A stretch of DNA of 58,310 nt, taken from positions 1-58,310 of the forward strand of contig CABURR010000005.1 in NCBI GenBank assembly GCA_902493985.1, in the 5' to 3' direction. Source of the stretch: an uncultured Collinsella sp. GTDB lineage: Bacteria; Actinomycetota; Coriobacteriia; Coriobacteriales; Coriobacteriaceae. Below are positions 48,900 to 58,215 of the stretch, in pieces. Every line of letters begins with the position of its first letter. The first letter of the stretch is position 1. The translations under genes were made by a program, and so were the position numbers. A model generated the notes under the pieces. The model worked only from the letters and a program-made list of their open reading frames with translations. It did not search any database and was not told the origin of the DNA.

Positions 48900-50102
48900 A
48901 TGCAGATTACCTCAGGCCTGCCTGAAGGCTTTAACGCCGGCGCATACGACATGATTGTCGTCGGTGCTGGATATGCCGGTGCCGTTTGCGCCCGCCGTCT
49001 CGCCGAGACCATCGGCTATCGTGTTGCCGTTTTGGAGCGCCGTAGCCACATTGCGGGCAATGCCTATGACTGCACTGACGAGGCCGGAATCCTGATCCAC
49101 GAGTACGGTCCGCATATCTATCACACTTTTAACGAGCGCGTGCACAATTTCCTGTCGCGCTTTACCAAGTGGACGGATTATCAGCACAAGGTGCTCGCCA
49201 ACATCAACGGCACCCTTATGCCCGTACCCTTCAACCATGCGAGTCTCAAGCTCGCCTTTGGTGACGAGCGCGGCGAGGAGCTGTACCAGAAGCTCGTGGA
49301 GACCTTTGGCAAGGATGTCAAGGTGCCCATTATGGAGCTGCGTAAGAAGAACGACCCGGATCTTGCCGAGGTCGCCGATTACGTCTACGAGAACGTCTTT
49401 TTGCATTACACCATGAAGCAGTGGGGCCAGACGCCCGACCAGATCGACCCCTCGATCACCGGCCGCGTCCCCGTCTTTGTGGGCGATGACGATCGCTACT
49501 TCCCGCAAGCTCCCTTCCAGGGCATGCCGCAGGAGGGCTACACGGCGCTCTTTGAGCACATGCTCGACCACGACCTGATCGACGTGTTCTGCGACGTGGA
49601 CGCCCGTGACCTCTTTGAAATCGACGAGACTACCGTCAAGATCGACGGCAAGGTCTATGGTGGCGAGATCGTCTACACCGGTCCGCTCGATGAGCTGTTC
49701 AATCTCGATCTGGGCGCGCTACCGTACCGCACGCTCGACATGAAGTTCGAGACGCTCGATATGGACCAGTTCCAGCCCGTGGGCACCGTCAACTACACCA
49801 CGAGCGAGGACTACACGCGCATCACCGAGTTCAAGAACATGACCGGTCAGGTCCTGCCCGGCAAGACCACCATCATGAAGGAGTACTCCAAGGCCTATAC
49901 GCCCGACTCGGACGAGACGCCGTACTACGCCATTCTTGAGCCCGAGAACCGTGAGCTCTATGAGCGCTATCTTGAGCGCGTCCAAAACCTGACGAACTTC
50001 CACCCGGTGGGTCGTCTGGCCGAGTATCGTTACTACGATATGGACGCTGTGACCAATTCCGCCCTCGATCTTTCGGATGAGATTATCGCCTGCCATGCAT
50101 AA
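48900..50102 (+). CDS. glf: UDP-galactopyranose mutase
   Basis: 400 residues. The FAD loop is MIVVGAGYAGAVCARRLAE, then AGNAYD, EYGPHIYHT, the conserved LHYTMKQWGQTPDQID and RYFPQAPFQGMPQEGYTALFE, and EYRYYDMD near the C-terminus. The flavoenzyme converts UDP-Galp to UDP-Galf for surface galactofuranose glycans. AAGGAG lies before the ATG. The next gene is a glycosyltransferase with an 8-nt overlap. Confidence 0.95.
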   Translation: MQITSGLPEGFNAGAYDMIVVGAGYAGAVCARRLAETIGYRVAVLERRSHIAGNAYDCTDEAGILIHEYGPHIYHTFNERVHNFLSRFTKWTDYQHKVLANINGTLMPVPFNHASLKLAFGDERGEELYQKLVETFGKDVKVPIMELRKKNDPDLAEVADYVYENVFLHYTMKQWGQTPDQIDPSITGRVPVFVGDDDRYFPQAPFQGMPQEGYTALFEHMLDHDLIDVFCDVDARDLFEIDETTVKIDGKVYGGEIVYTGPLDELFNLDLGALPYRTLDMKFETLDMDQFQPVGTVNYTTSEDYTRITEFKNMTGQVLPGKTTIMKEYSKAYTPDSDETPYYAILEPENRELYERYLERVQNLTNFHPVGRLAEYRYYDMDAVTNSALDLSDEIIACHA

Positions 50103-51126
50103 AGTCATAACATTCGGTATTCCCTCGTATAACGCCGCCAAGGACATGGACCATTGCATTACCTCCATCTTGGAGGGGAGCAATTACGCCACCGATATCG
50201 AGATTATCGTGGTGGACGACGGCTCCAAGGACGAGACGGCCGCCAAGGCCGACGAGTGGGAGGCCCGTTATCCTGGAATCATCCGCGCGGTGCACCAGGA
50301 GAACGGCGGTCACGGTATTGCCGTCCTTTCGGGTCTGCGCGAGGCGCAGGGCACCTACTACAAGGTTGTTGATTCGGACGACTGGCTTGACGGCGCTGCC
50401 CTTTCGACCATGCTGTCGATTCTGCGTGGCTTTGAAGAGCGCGACCAGCGCGTTGACTTGTTTATCTCGAACTACGTGTACGAGAAGGTTTACGAGGGCA
50501 CGCATACCGCTATTGGCTACAAATTTGCCCTGCCACGCAAAAAGATTTTCTCTTGGGACCAGATCGGACACTTCCGTCCCGATCAAAATCTGCTCATGCA
50601 CAGCCTGTGCTATCGCACCGATGTACTGCGCGAGTCCAATCTGCCTATGCCGGCACACACGTTCTACGTGGATAATATCTACGCTTACGTGCCGCTGCCG
50701 CGCTGCAAGACCATGTACTACGCCGACATCGACCTCTATCGCTACTTTATCGGTCGCGAGGGCCAGAGCGTCAATGAGGCCACGATGGTCAAGCGCTTGG
50801 GTCAGCAGTTCCGCGTAACGCGCATCATGATGGAATCGTTCCACCTGTACCAGGACGTTGAGTCCTCGCGTCTGCGTTCGTACATGATGGGCTACTTCAC
50901 CATGATGATGGCGATTTGCTCGGTGCTCACCAAGCTTTCCGAGGAAGATTGTGCCGATGAGCGCCTGAAGACGCTGTGGAAGGACCTGAAGGAGTACGAC
51001 GAGCGCATGTATCGTCGCGCTCGCTACGGCGTGGTCGGATTCTTTACCAACCTGCGTGGACGGGCCGGAGACAAAACCACACTCGGCCTATACCATCTTG
51101 CCTCTAAGATCTTCAAATTCAACTAA
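50095..51126 (+). CDS. Family 2 glycosyltransferase
   Basis: About 343 residues, GT-A fold. ITFGIPSYNAAKDMDHCITSIL, IEIIVVDDGSKDETAAKADEW and the metal-binding VVDSDDWLDG are GT2 hallmarks; the rest is helical with no membrane segment. Coupling to glf suggests it transfers Galf or another sugar in wall glycan or exopolysaccharide. I used the ATG at 50095 inside the glf end; one at 50077 is possible. Confidence 0.88.
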   Translation: MHKVITFGIPSYNAAKDMDHCITSILEGSNYATDIEIIVVDDGSKDETAAKADEWEARYPGIIRAVHQENGGHGIAVLSGLREAQGTYYKVVDSDDWLDGAALSTMLSILRGFEERDQRVDLFISNYVYEKVYEGTHTAIGYKFALPRKKIFSWDQIGHFRPDQNLLMHSLCYRTDVLRESNLPMPAHTFYVDNIYAYVPLPRCKTMYYADIDLYRYFIGREGQSVNEATMVKRLGQQFRVTRIMMESFHLYQDVESSRLRSYMMGYFTMMMAICSVLTKLSEEDCADERLKTLWKDLKEYDERMYRRARYGVVGFFTNLRGRAGDKTTLGLYHLASKIFKFN

Positions 51127-51158
51127 CTGTTGAGTAATCGCTGCTGATAGGTTGACTG

Positions 51159-51268
51159 GGCCCCTTGGCCTTTAGTTTGCTACTGCGAACAGTCCTGCTC
51201 GCACGGAAAGCACATTAAGTGCTTTCCGGCTCGTGCGGAACTTGTATCAAACTAAAGGCCAAGGGGCC
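51159..51268. repeat. Long nested hairpin with 21-bp outer stem (copy A)
   Basis: GGCCCCTTGGCCTTTAGTTTG (51159-51179 region) and its exact complement (51248-51268) enclose a 53-nt hairpin unit (51190-51242) with GGAAAGCAC-ATTAA-GTGCTTTCC at its tip. It follows the glycosyltransferase gene and can terminate it. An inverted copy of the inner unit is at 51398-51451. Confidence 0.65.
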
Positions 51269-51397
51269 TCTGCTATAAGAATCGATTGTCAGACTGTCTG
51301 AATTTGAAGATCTTAGACGCGCGGTACACAGGGGCCTGGGCTGAAAGGAATTAAGTTGGTAGTCGGTCGGGGACGGGCGGGCGTTACGTTTGTCGCG

Positions 51398-51451
51398 AGT
51401 TCCGCACGAGCCGAAGAGCACTTAATGTGCTCTTCGTGCGAGCCAGGACTG
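51398..51451. repeat. Inverted second copy of the hairpin unit (copy B)
   Basis: Its reverse complement aligns with 51190-51242 along the full length. Differences in the stem are paired: GGAAAGCAC/GTGCTTTCC in copy A, GAAGAGCAC/GTGCTCTTC in copy B. Covariation argues for selection on the folded form. Confidence 0.6.
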
Positions 51452-51500
51452 TAGAGCAGCAAACATAACCAAGACCCACCGGGCAACCGGTCGAGTAAGG

Positions 51501-52502
51501 TTACTTCGCGGCACCCGGGATTCCGTGGGAGGTTTTGGCGGTTTTGGCTCCGTTTACGATGGCGGTTTGCAAAGCCCTTACGGCGAGCATGCCCAACAGG
51601 TCCAAGGGAACGGTGGTGCTTGCCTGGGCTCCCAGCTTGCCGCTGGCGAGGGTGTAGATGGTGTCGCCGTCGTTCGTGGTGTGCGTGGGGCGGATGGCGT
51701 GCGCATAGGCGTCTGCTGCCATTTGGGAGACCTTGGTGGCCTGCGCCTTGGTGAGCTCAACGTTGGTGACGATGCAGCTGATGGTGGTGTTGGTGCGGTC
51801 GAGCGGCATCTGCATGGAGCCGGCGGCGGCAAAAGCGGCGAGCTCCATGTCGACGATCTGGTCGCTGTCTGCTGCAGCGCGCATGCCAGCGACCCATTCA
51901 CCGGTGAAGGGGTCGACGACATTGCCGCAGGCGTTGACCGAGACCACGGCGCCCACCTTAACGGGGCCGAGTGCCACGGCGGCAGCGCCAAGGCCGGCCT
52001 TCATGCAGGTGGCGGGTCCCATGAGCTTGCCCACGGTGGCACCGGTGCCGGCGCCTACGTTGCCCTGCTCGAGCGTGGTGGGGGTGTTGTCTAGCGCCTC
52101 GCGCACGGCGGAGATGCCAGCCTCAATGTCGGGGCGTACGGTGGGGTCGCCAAAGGCGAGGTCGAAGATGCAGCTAGAGCAAACGATGGGCACCTGCGTG
52201 GGACCGACGGGAAGGCCGATGCCGCGGCTCTCGAGCTCGCGGGCGACGCCGCTTGCGGCCTCCAGACCAAAGGCCGATCCACCCGAAAGGCAGACGGCGT
52301 GGACCTTGTCCACGGTGTTCTCGGGACGCAGCAGGTCGGTCTCGCGCGATGCCGGGGCACCGCCGCGAACGTCAACACCGCCGGTGGCGCCCTCGGGTGC
52401 CACGATTACGGTGCAGCCGGTGCCGGCCTCCTCGTCCGTATAGTTGCCAAAGCAAAAGCCATCGACATCGCAAACGTCAATGGCCTCAAGCAGTGTGTCC
52501 AT
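51501..52502 (-). CDS. P1-family (S58, DmpA-like) peptidase
   Basis: 333 residues. VHAVCLSGGSAFGLEAASGVARELE, GNVGAGTGATVGKLMG and the NTTISCIVTN stretch are the family signatures; the Thr pair in NTT is the expected self-cleavage and nucleophile site. Members are self-processing aminopeptidases or cyclic amide hydrolases (DmpA, NylC). The product is cytoplasmic. No close operon partner; the maf gene is 102 nt downstream on the same strand in reverse order. Confidence 0.88.
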   Translation of the reverse strand: MDTLLEAIDVCDVDGFCFGNYTDEEAGTGCTVIVAPEGATGGVDVRGGAPASRETDLLRPENTVDKVHAVCLSGGSAFGLEAASGVARELESRGIGLPVGPTQVPIVCSSCIFDLAFGDPTVRPDIEAGISAVREALDNTPTTLEQGNVGAGTGATVGKLMGPATCMKAGLGAAAVALGPVKVGAVVSVNACGNVVDPFTGEWVAGMRAAADSDQIVDMELAAFAAAGSMQMPLDRTNTTISCIVTNVELTKAQATKVSQMAADAYAHAIRPTHTTNDGDTIYTLASGKLGAQASTTVPLDLLGMLAVRALQTAIVNGAKTAKTSHGIPGAAK

Positions 52503-52603
52503 GTTTTACTCCTATCGGTTTTCCGCCGGGCCTTATGCCCGGTCGGGATCCGTACGGTACGCCAAAATTGTAGGCGCCGGGGGATACCCAGCGCCAGATG
52601 CAA

Positions 52604-53185
52604 TTACGATAGTTTTTGAATCGCACGCGCGACGCGAGCGATGGGCAGACCCACCACGTTGTAAAAGTCGCCCGAAATATCGTGCACGAGCATACGCCCG
52701 CCGACGCCTTGGATGCCGTAGGCGCCTGCCTTGTCCATGGGCTCGCCCGAGGCGACATAGCGCTCAATCTGCTCGTCGGTGAGCTCATAGAACGTCACGT
52801 CGGTCACATCGACAAACGACAAGCTCTCGGCGGCGTGCGGGGCTGTGACGTCTCCGGCTCTAACGATGCAGACGCCGGTTGCGACCTGGTGCGTGCGCCC
52901 CGAGAGCTCGTGGAGCATGGTGCGGGCTTCGTCCTCGTTTGCCGGCTTGCCCAAAAGCTTGCCATCGAAGGTGACGATGGTGTCGGCCGCGATGGTCAGC
53001 TCATTGGGCTCGGCGTGCTCGGCGGCAACGGCGGCAGCCTTGGCGCGAGCTAAGCGCTCAACAAGCGTAAGCGGGGTCTCGTCATCAAAAGGAGTCTCGT
53101 CGATGTCAGCGGGAATGACGCGGATGTCGTAGCCCGCTTCGCGCATCAACTCGATGCGGCGCGGTGATTGCGAAGCCAAAATCAT
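52604..53185 (-). CDS. maf: Maf-family nucleotide pyrophosphatase
   Basis: 193 residues. ILASQSPRRIELMREAGYD, DETPFDDETP, AADTIVTFDGKLLGKPANEDEA and KAGAYGIQGVGG match Maf house-cleaning pyrophosphatases that hydrolyse dTTP, UTP or modified nucleotides. The start overlaps the DJ-1/PfpI gene by 4 nt (ATGA). Confidence 0.92.
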   Translation of the reverse strand: MILASQSPRRIELMREAGYDIRVIPADIDETPFDDETPLTLVERLARAKAAAVAAEHAEPNELTIAADTIVTFDGKLLGKPANEDEARTMLHELSGRTHQVATGVCIVRAGDVTAPHAAESLSFVDVTDVTFYELTDEQIERYVASGEPMDKAGAYGIQGVGGRMLVHDISGDFYNVVGLPIARVARAIQKLS

Positions 53186-53724
53186 AGCTGAATGCCCTCG
53201 GCAACCTTCTCGACAGCCTTGTCGCCGGCGAGCGTACGCAGCAGCTCAAGCGCAAAGGGGAGCGACTGGGCCATGCCGCTGGCGGTGATGATGTTGCCGT
53301 CGTGCGTGACCTTGTCGCCGGTATAGGCGCCCTCGGGGAAACTCTTCTCAAAGCCGGGGAAGCACGTGGCGTGGCGTCCCTCGAGCAGGTCAAGCTCACC
53401 CAGGATAAACGGGGCGGCGCAGATGGCGGCGACGTGCTTGGTCGCGGCGAAATCGCAGACTACGTCGCAGACGCGCTGGTCGGCGCGCAGGTTAGTGGCG
53501 CCGGGCAGACCGCCGGGCAGCACGACGCAGTCATACTCGTCAAAGTTAATCTCGTCAAAGAGTGCGTCGCAAGTTACGGGAATCTGCAGCGAGCTTACGA
53601 CCTCGCGCGTGGGCATGATCGAGACGAGCGTGGCGCGCACACCGCCGCGACGCATGACATCGACCATGGTCAGGCATTCAATCGTTTCAAAGCCATCGGC
53701 GGCAAGAACGGCAACGCTGGGCAT
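53182..53724 (-). CDS. DJ-1/PfpI family protein
   Basis: 180 residues. MPSVAVLAADGFETIECLTMVDVMRRGG, VVLPGGLPGATNLR and the nucleophile elbow AAICAAPFIL with Cys are typical of YajL/ThiJ-like proteins (glyoxalase- or deglycase-like or chaperone roles are debated). AAAGGAA precedes the ATG at 53724. It is cotranscribed with maf. Confidence 0.88.
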   Translation of the reverse strand: MPSVAVLAADGFETIECLTMVDVMRRGGVRATLVSIMPTREVVSSLQIPVTCDALFDEINFDEYDCVVLPGGLPGATNLRADQRVCDVVCDFAATKHVAAICAAPFILGELDLLEGRHATCFPGFEKSFPEGAYTGDKVTHDGNIITASGMAQSLPFALELLRTLAGDKAVEKVAEGIQL

Positions 53725-53830
53725 AAGGGTTCCTTTCAAAAAGCGGCATACAATTAGCCGTCTTATACCCCGAAGACCTCCGCTTGCCACGCTCGATTTC
53801 CCAATGATTTTCTGAGCAATGATTAAGCGG

Positions 53831-55144
53831 CTAGTTGCGCCTAAGGTGGACGACGGTCTCGCAGTGGAAGGTTTGTGGGAACAGGTCGACTGGCGTGATC
53901 TTTACGGGGGAGAAGGTGCCTTCTTCGACAAAGCGTTTGAGATCGCGCGCCAGGGTGGCCGGGTCGCAGCTCACGTAGGCGACATCGCGGGCACTCGTGC
54001 TGGCGATAAGGCCGATCGCCTCGGGGGCGAGGCCTGCGCGCGGCGGGTCGACCACCAAGATGTCGGCATCCTGGTCGGGGAACTCGCGCACCGCGTCTCC
54101 GCCAATGACGTCGACGTTATCAAGCTTGTTGATTTCCAGGTTACGGCGTAGATCGCGCACGGCGGGGCCGTAGGCCTCGACGGCAGCGACAAAGTCGCAG
54201 CGGCGGGCGAGCGGCAGGGTAAAGGTGCCGGCACCGCAGTACAGGTCCACGGCAAGCTCGTCTTCCTGCGGGTCGAGCGCTTCCATGACAAGATCGATCA
54301 AAATCTCGGCACCCTTGGTGTTGACCTGGAAAAAAGACGGGGCAGACAAGCGCATCTGATCCTCGGCGATATTCTCGGTCCATGAGCCCTCTCCGGCGAG
54401 CATTTCGACCTTGGAGACACGGCGGGCCTTCTTTTCGCCCTTGCTCATCACGCGTACGATGCTCGTAGGATGAGCGGCGTCCGCCAGCACGCGGGAGACC
54501 TGCGAGCGCGGAAAAGAGCCTGTGGGCGTCCAGAGTGCGACCTCGAGTGCCTTGGTGCGGCGCGATGCGCGAATGCCCACGCGTTCGAGCCCCAAGTCAT
54601 GGCTGCCGCTTAGATAGTTGAGTGCGCCGACGACCGATTTGAGTGCCTTCGGGAAGCGCTTATCGAACAGCGGACACATATCGACGGTCACGATTTTGCT
54701 GGGGTCGACACCGTGCATGCCAAGGCGCACGCGACCGTTGACGACGGTCGGTTCGAGCTCGATTTTATTGCGGTAGCCCCAGTCGTCCTTGGTGTGGCAG
54801 ATGGGCTGTACCAACTCATCTGCCAGCTCAGGAGCGAACTTGCCGATGCGCTCGAGCGTGGAGCGCAGGTTTTGCTCCTTGGCGGCGAGCTGTGCCGTGC
54901 GTGAGAGATTGCCCCACGAGCAGCCGCCGCAGATGCCCACGAAGGGGCAGGGAGGCTGAATGCGATTGGGGCTTGGCTCCAGAATCTCGGTGGTGCGGGC
55001 GCGCATGAATGACTTGCCGTCCTGTACGACCTCGGCCTCGACGGTGTCGCCTGCCACGGCACCCTGCACAAAGACGGCCTTGCCGTTGTCGGCGTGCGCC
55101 AGCCCGTCGGCGCCGTAGGTCATCGATTCTATAGTGAGCTTCAT
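53831..55144 (-). CDS. 23S rRNA/tRNA m5U methyltransferase, RlmD/TrmA type
   Basis: 437 residues. An N-terminal TRAM domain (MKLTIESMTYGADGLAHADNGKAVFVQGAVAGDTVEAEV), the iron-sulfur cluster cysteines in CPFVGICGGCSWG and later VDMCPLF, then the SAM domain with DLYCGAGTF, VVDPPRAGL and the nucleophile in YVSCDPATLARDL. The enzyme makes 5-methyluridine in rRNA. The ATG at 55144 starts the TRAM domain. Confidence 0.9.
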   Translation of the reverse strand: MKLTIESMTYGADGLAHADNGKAVFVQGAVAGDTVEAEVVQDGKSFMRARTTEILEPSPNRIQPPCPFVGICGGCSWGNLSRTAQLAAKEQNLRSTLERIGKFAPELADELVQPICHTKDDWGYRNKIELEPTVVNGRVRLGMHGVDPSKIVTVDMCPLFDKRFPKALKSVVGALNYLSGSHDLGLERVGIRASRRTKALEVALWTPTGSFPRSQVSRVLADAAHPTSIVRVMSKGEKKARRVSKVEMLAGEGSWTENIAEDQMRLSAPSFFQVNTKGAEILIDLVMEALDPQEDELAVDLYCGAGTFTLPLARRCDFVAAVEAYGPAVRDLRRNLEINKLDNVDVIGGDAVREFPDQDADILVVDPPRAGLAPEAIGLIASTSARDVAYVSCDPATLARDLKRFVEEGTFSPVKITPVDLFPQTFHCETVVHLRRN

Positions 55145-55192
55145 ATTCCTGCCTGTCATTCGCGTTGTTGTTCGCACCATGGTAGCAGGGAA

Positions 55193-55234
55193 AAGCGCCC
55201 CGCATCCGAGGCTTTCCTCAAATGCGGGGCGCTT
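55193..55234. terminator. Terminator after ppk
   Basis: AAGCGCCCCGCAT (55193-55205) pairs with 55222-55234 (13 bp); on the minus strand it runs into TTTTCCC. Confidence 0.85.
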
Positions 55235-55257
55235 CTACAAACTGCTTCTACAAACGA

Positions 55258-57660
55258 CTATTTCGTCTTGCCGGTAATGAGCGTCTTAAGACCCAGGCCG
55301 ATCAGACCCAGGCCCATGCGCACGCGGCCGGGGCGATGGCGCTCGATGGCCTTGGTCTTGCCAGCGGGCTTATCGCGACGGGCGCTCGTCTCGGGTGCGG
55401 GCTTGGTGACCTGCGGATCGGGCTGAGGTGCAGGTGCAGGCTCGGGCTCAATGACGGTCGCCTGGACCTCTTGGACCTTGGGTGCTACTGGCTGCGGCTC
55501 GGCCTCGGAGGCAGGTTCCGCCTCAATGACGGGCTCGGGCGCGGCCTCGGCGTTGCGATAGGCGCGCTCCAGCAGGGCTTCCTGTGAGTTGAAGGGTTTC
55601 TCACCCTCTGCACGCTCCACGGGGACCCAGGTGCCGTCGCTCGTGAGGCGGCGGGCCTTCACGTTGTCGCGCAGCTGCATGCCCATATACTCGTGCACCA
55701 GGGCGCGGCAGGTGGGGTCGAGCACGGGGAAGGCAATCTCCACGCGGTGCTCGGTGTTGCGCGTCATCATGTCTGCCGAGCTCAGGTAAATCATGTCCGA
55801 GTCCACGCCGAAAGCATAGACGCGCGCGTGCTCCAAAAAGCGTCCGACGATGGAGCGGACATGCACGTTCTCGGTCTTGCCCGGAACACCGGGCTTGAGG
55901 CACGAGATGCCGCGGATGATCATGTCCACGCGCACGCCGGCACACGATGCCTCGGCGATCTTGTCGATAACCTCGCGGTCGGTCAGCGAGTTGAGCTTAA
56001 AGAACACGCGGGCGGGCTCGCCGGCAAGGGCGCGCTGGATCTCGCGGTCAAGCCCGCGCATGATGAGCGGTTTCAGTCCGACGGGCGCCACACCCAGGAA
56101 GCGGTAGTCGCCGCGCAGGTTGCCCAGCGACAGGTTGCGGAAGAACAGGTTGGCGTCCTCGCCGATGCCGGGATGGGCTGTCATGAGCATAAAGTCGCTG
56201 TAGAGTTTGGCCGTCTTCTCGTTAAAGTTGCCGGTGCCCAAAAGTGTGAGGCGCGTTAGCGCCATGCCCTCGCGATAGGTGAGCTGGCAGATCTTTGAGT
56301 GGCATTTAAAGCCCTCGGAACCATAGATGACGGTGCAGCCGGCCTCTTCCAGGCGCTCGGCCCACTCGATGTTGTTCTGCTCGTCAAAGCGTGCGCGGAG
56401 CTCCATGAGCACCGTGACCTCTTTGCCGTTCTCGGCAGCATCGATCAGCGACTCGCATAGGCGGCTCTGCTTGGCCACGCGGTAGAGCGTGATGCGCAAC
56501 GAGATGCACTCGGGGTCATAGGCGGCCTCGTGCACCAGGTCCAAGAACGGGTTCATGGCCTCATAGGGATAAAAGAGCAGCTTGTCGTGCTGCAGCACCT
56601 GCTCGCGGATGGAGCGGGTCATGTCGATTGTGGGGTTGGGCTGCGGCTTAAACGGCGTAAAGAGCAGCTCGTTGCGCAGGTGCTCGGGAATCTTGCCCTC
56701 AATGCCAAAGACGTAGCCCAGGTTGAGCGGGATATCGCAGGTAAAGACCGAGCGACGCGAAAGCTCGAGCGCCTTGCGGATAGTCTTGAGCGTCGCCTTC
56801 TCGAGCGATCCCGAGACCGCGAGCACTACCGGCTGCAGGCGCAGGCGCTTCTTGAGAATGCGCTTCATGTGCTGGCGGTAGTCCTCTTCCTCCTCGACGC
56901 CCTCGCCGTCCGGATCGATGTCAGCGTTGCGGGTGACGCGGATCAGCGCACGATCCAGCGGCTTATAGGAGCCAAAGCAGCTGTCCAGGCAGGCGAGGAT
57001 GACGTCCTCGAGCAAGATGTAGGAGTAGGTGCCGGTGGGCGAGGGGATCTCGACCACGCGGTTCATCGAGGCGGGAATCTCGATAAGGCCCAGCAGGCTC
57101 TCCTCGTCGGTGGCACCGTCCAGACCACAGGCCAGATAGAGCGCGCCATTGCGCAGGTTGGGGAAGGGGTGGCGAGGATCGATGACCAGCGGCGAGATGA
57201 CCGGTGACACGTAGGCCTGGAAGTAGCGGGTTACAAAGGTGCGCTCCTCGGGCGTAAGCGAATCGATGCGGGCGCGGTGAACGCCCAGAGCGTCGAGCTT
57301 GCCCTCGATGCTCTTAAAGATGGACTCCCAACGGGTAAGGAGCCCGGGCATTTCGGCCATGACAGCATCGACCTGTTCGGAGGCGGTCATATTGCTCTTG
57401 TTGTCGACAGGTTGTTTTTTGAGCTCCGCCAGATCGGACAGGCCGCCCACGCGCACCATAAGGAACTCGTCGAGGTTGGACTCGAAGATCGAGACGAACT
57501 TTAGTCGCTCGAATAACGGAACGGTTTCGTCGAAGGCTTCGTCGAGCACGCGGTTGTCAAAGCGTAGCCAGCTGAGCTCTCGGTTTTGCGTGTACGAGAA
57601 GTCGCGCGGCGGTTTGCGCAGCTTTGCGGCGGCTTGCTTCTTTTCGATTTTGCTCGGCAT
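55258..57660 (-). CDS. ppk1: Polyphosphate kinase 1
   Basis: 800 residues. RELSWLRFDNRVLDEA at the start, VSIFESNLDEFLMVRV, the catalytic His in GFKCHSKICQLTYRE, LGTGNFNEKTAKLYSDF, and the second His in RNTEHRVEI are the PPK1 motifs. The C-terminus carries an unusual tail of about 110 residues, Pro/Glu/Ala-rich (EPVIEAEPASEAEPQPVAP) and ending in a basic, amphipathic segment (RVRMGLGLIGLGLKTLITGKTK) that is not part of PPK1 and could bind membrane. I prefer the ATG at 57660; 57666 is possible. Confidence 0.93.
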   Translation of the reverse strand: MPSKIEKKQAAAKLRKPPRDFSYTQNRELSWLRFDNRVLDEAFDETVPLFERLKFVSIFESNLDEFLMVRVGGLSDLAELKKQPVDNKSNMTASEQVDAVMAEMPGLLTRWESIFKSIEGKLDALGVHRARIDSLTPEERTFVTRYFQAYVSPVISPLVIDPRHPFPNLRNGALYLACGLDGATDEESLLGLIEIPASMNRVVEIPSPTGTYSYILLEDVILACLDSCFGSYKPLDRALIRVTRNADIDPDGEGVEEEEDYRQHMKRILKKRLRLQPVVLAVSGSLEKATLKTIRKALELSRRSVFTCDIPLNLGYVFGIEGKIPEHLRNELLFTPFKPQPNPTIDMTRSIREQVLQHDKLLFYPYEAMNPFLDLVHEAAYDPECISLRITLYRVAKQSRLCESLIDAAENGKEVTVLMELRARFDEQNNIEWAERLEEAGCTVIYGSEGFKCHSKICQLTYREGMALTRLTLLGTGNFNEKTAKLYSDFMLMTAHPGIGEDANLFFRNLSLGNLRGDYRFLGVAPVGLKPLIMRGLDREIQRALAGEPARVFFKLNSLTDREVIDKIAEASCAGVRVDMIIRGISCLKPGVPGKTENVHVRSIVGRFLEHARVYAFGVDSDMIYLSSADMMTRNTEHRVEIAFPVLDPTCRALVHEYMGMQLRDNVKARRLTSDGTWVPVERAEGEKPFNSQEALLERAYRNAEAAPEPVIEAEPASEAEPQPVAPKVQEVQATVIEPEPAPAPQPDPQVTKPAPETSARRDKPAGKTKAIERHRPGRVRMGLGLIGLGLKTLITGKTK

Positions 57661-57705
57661 ATGCATCTGTCCGTTCAGTCCCCACAAGGGACGGTAGCCT
57701 AACAC

Positions 57706-58215
57706 TAATCACTATTGTCTCAATTTAGTCGACCGCTGGCACGGACGTATCGCGTGAACGGTATCTTTACCTACTTCTTACGCTGACAAGTCATAGGACT
57801 GACGTCCTGCTCGTCTGCAAGCGGTCTATATCCTCACTCAACTGGTACGTAAGTGTGAATAAGAATGATGGATAGCTGAATATCATTGAATGCAGGCGGA
57901 AACGTAAACAAACATCATTTATATACATAAAACCGATTTAGCTATGCAATTCTGAATCAAAAGTTTAGAGATGCAATTGCAAATGGTTTTTAGGAAAAAA
58001 GAGCGTTTACCTTAGAAAAGTTACTTTAGAACGCCGAAGTACATTATGGGCGAATCTCGTGCGATATACCGTTCATCGCACTTTGTTGACCGTTCGGGGG
58101 CGAGGTGGAATTGCGGGTGGAATTTGGATATAACTAGAGCTGTCAGCAAGCAGCGTCCGCTATGGAAGGGCGCTGAGAGATTCGGCCGAAAGGCCCGAAA
58201 GAAAGGTAGGAGGCC
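57706..58215. other. 510-bp intergenic region upstream of arcA
   Basis: No ORF I can support. It is AT-richer than the genes. Weak matches to the ArgR half-site TGAAT lie at about 57857 (TGAATAAGAATGA) and 57877 (TGAATATCATTGAA). Near the gene are two or three hairpins: GTGCGAT/ATCGCAC (58059-58081), AGCGTCC/GGGCGCT (about 58152-58176) and GGCC-GAAA-GGCC (about 58183-58194), then TAGGAGG. This is consistent with a regulated leader for the arginine deiminase operon, but no known riboswitch class is recognised. Confidence 0.45.

Noticed and set aside
58085..58215. T-box leader upstream of arcA (GAGGTGGAATTGCGGG resembles the T-box core)
   Set aside because: The core differs from AGGGTGGNACCGCG by a deletion and two changes, no specifier stem was found, and a catabolic gene is an unlikely target.
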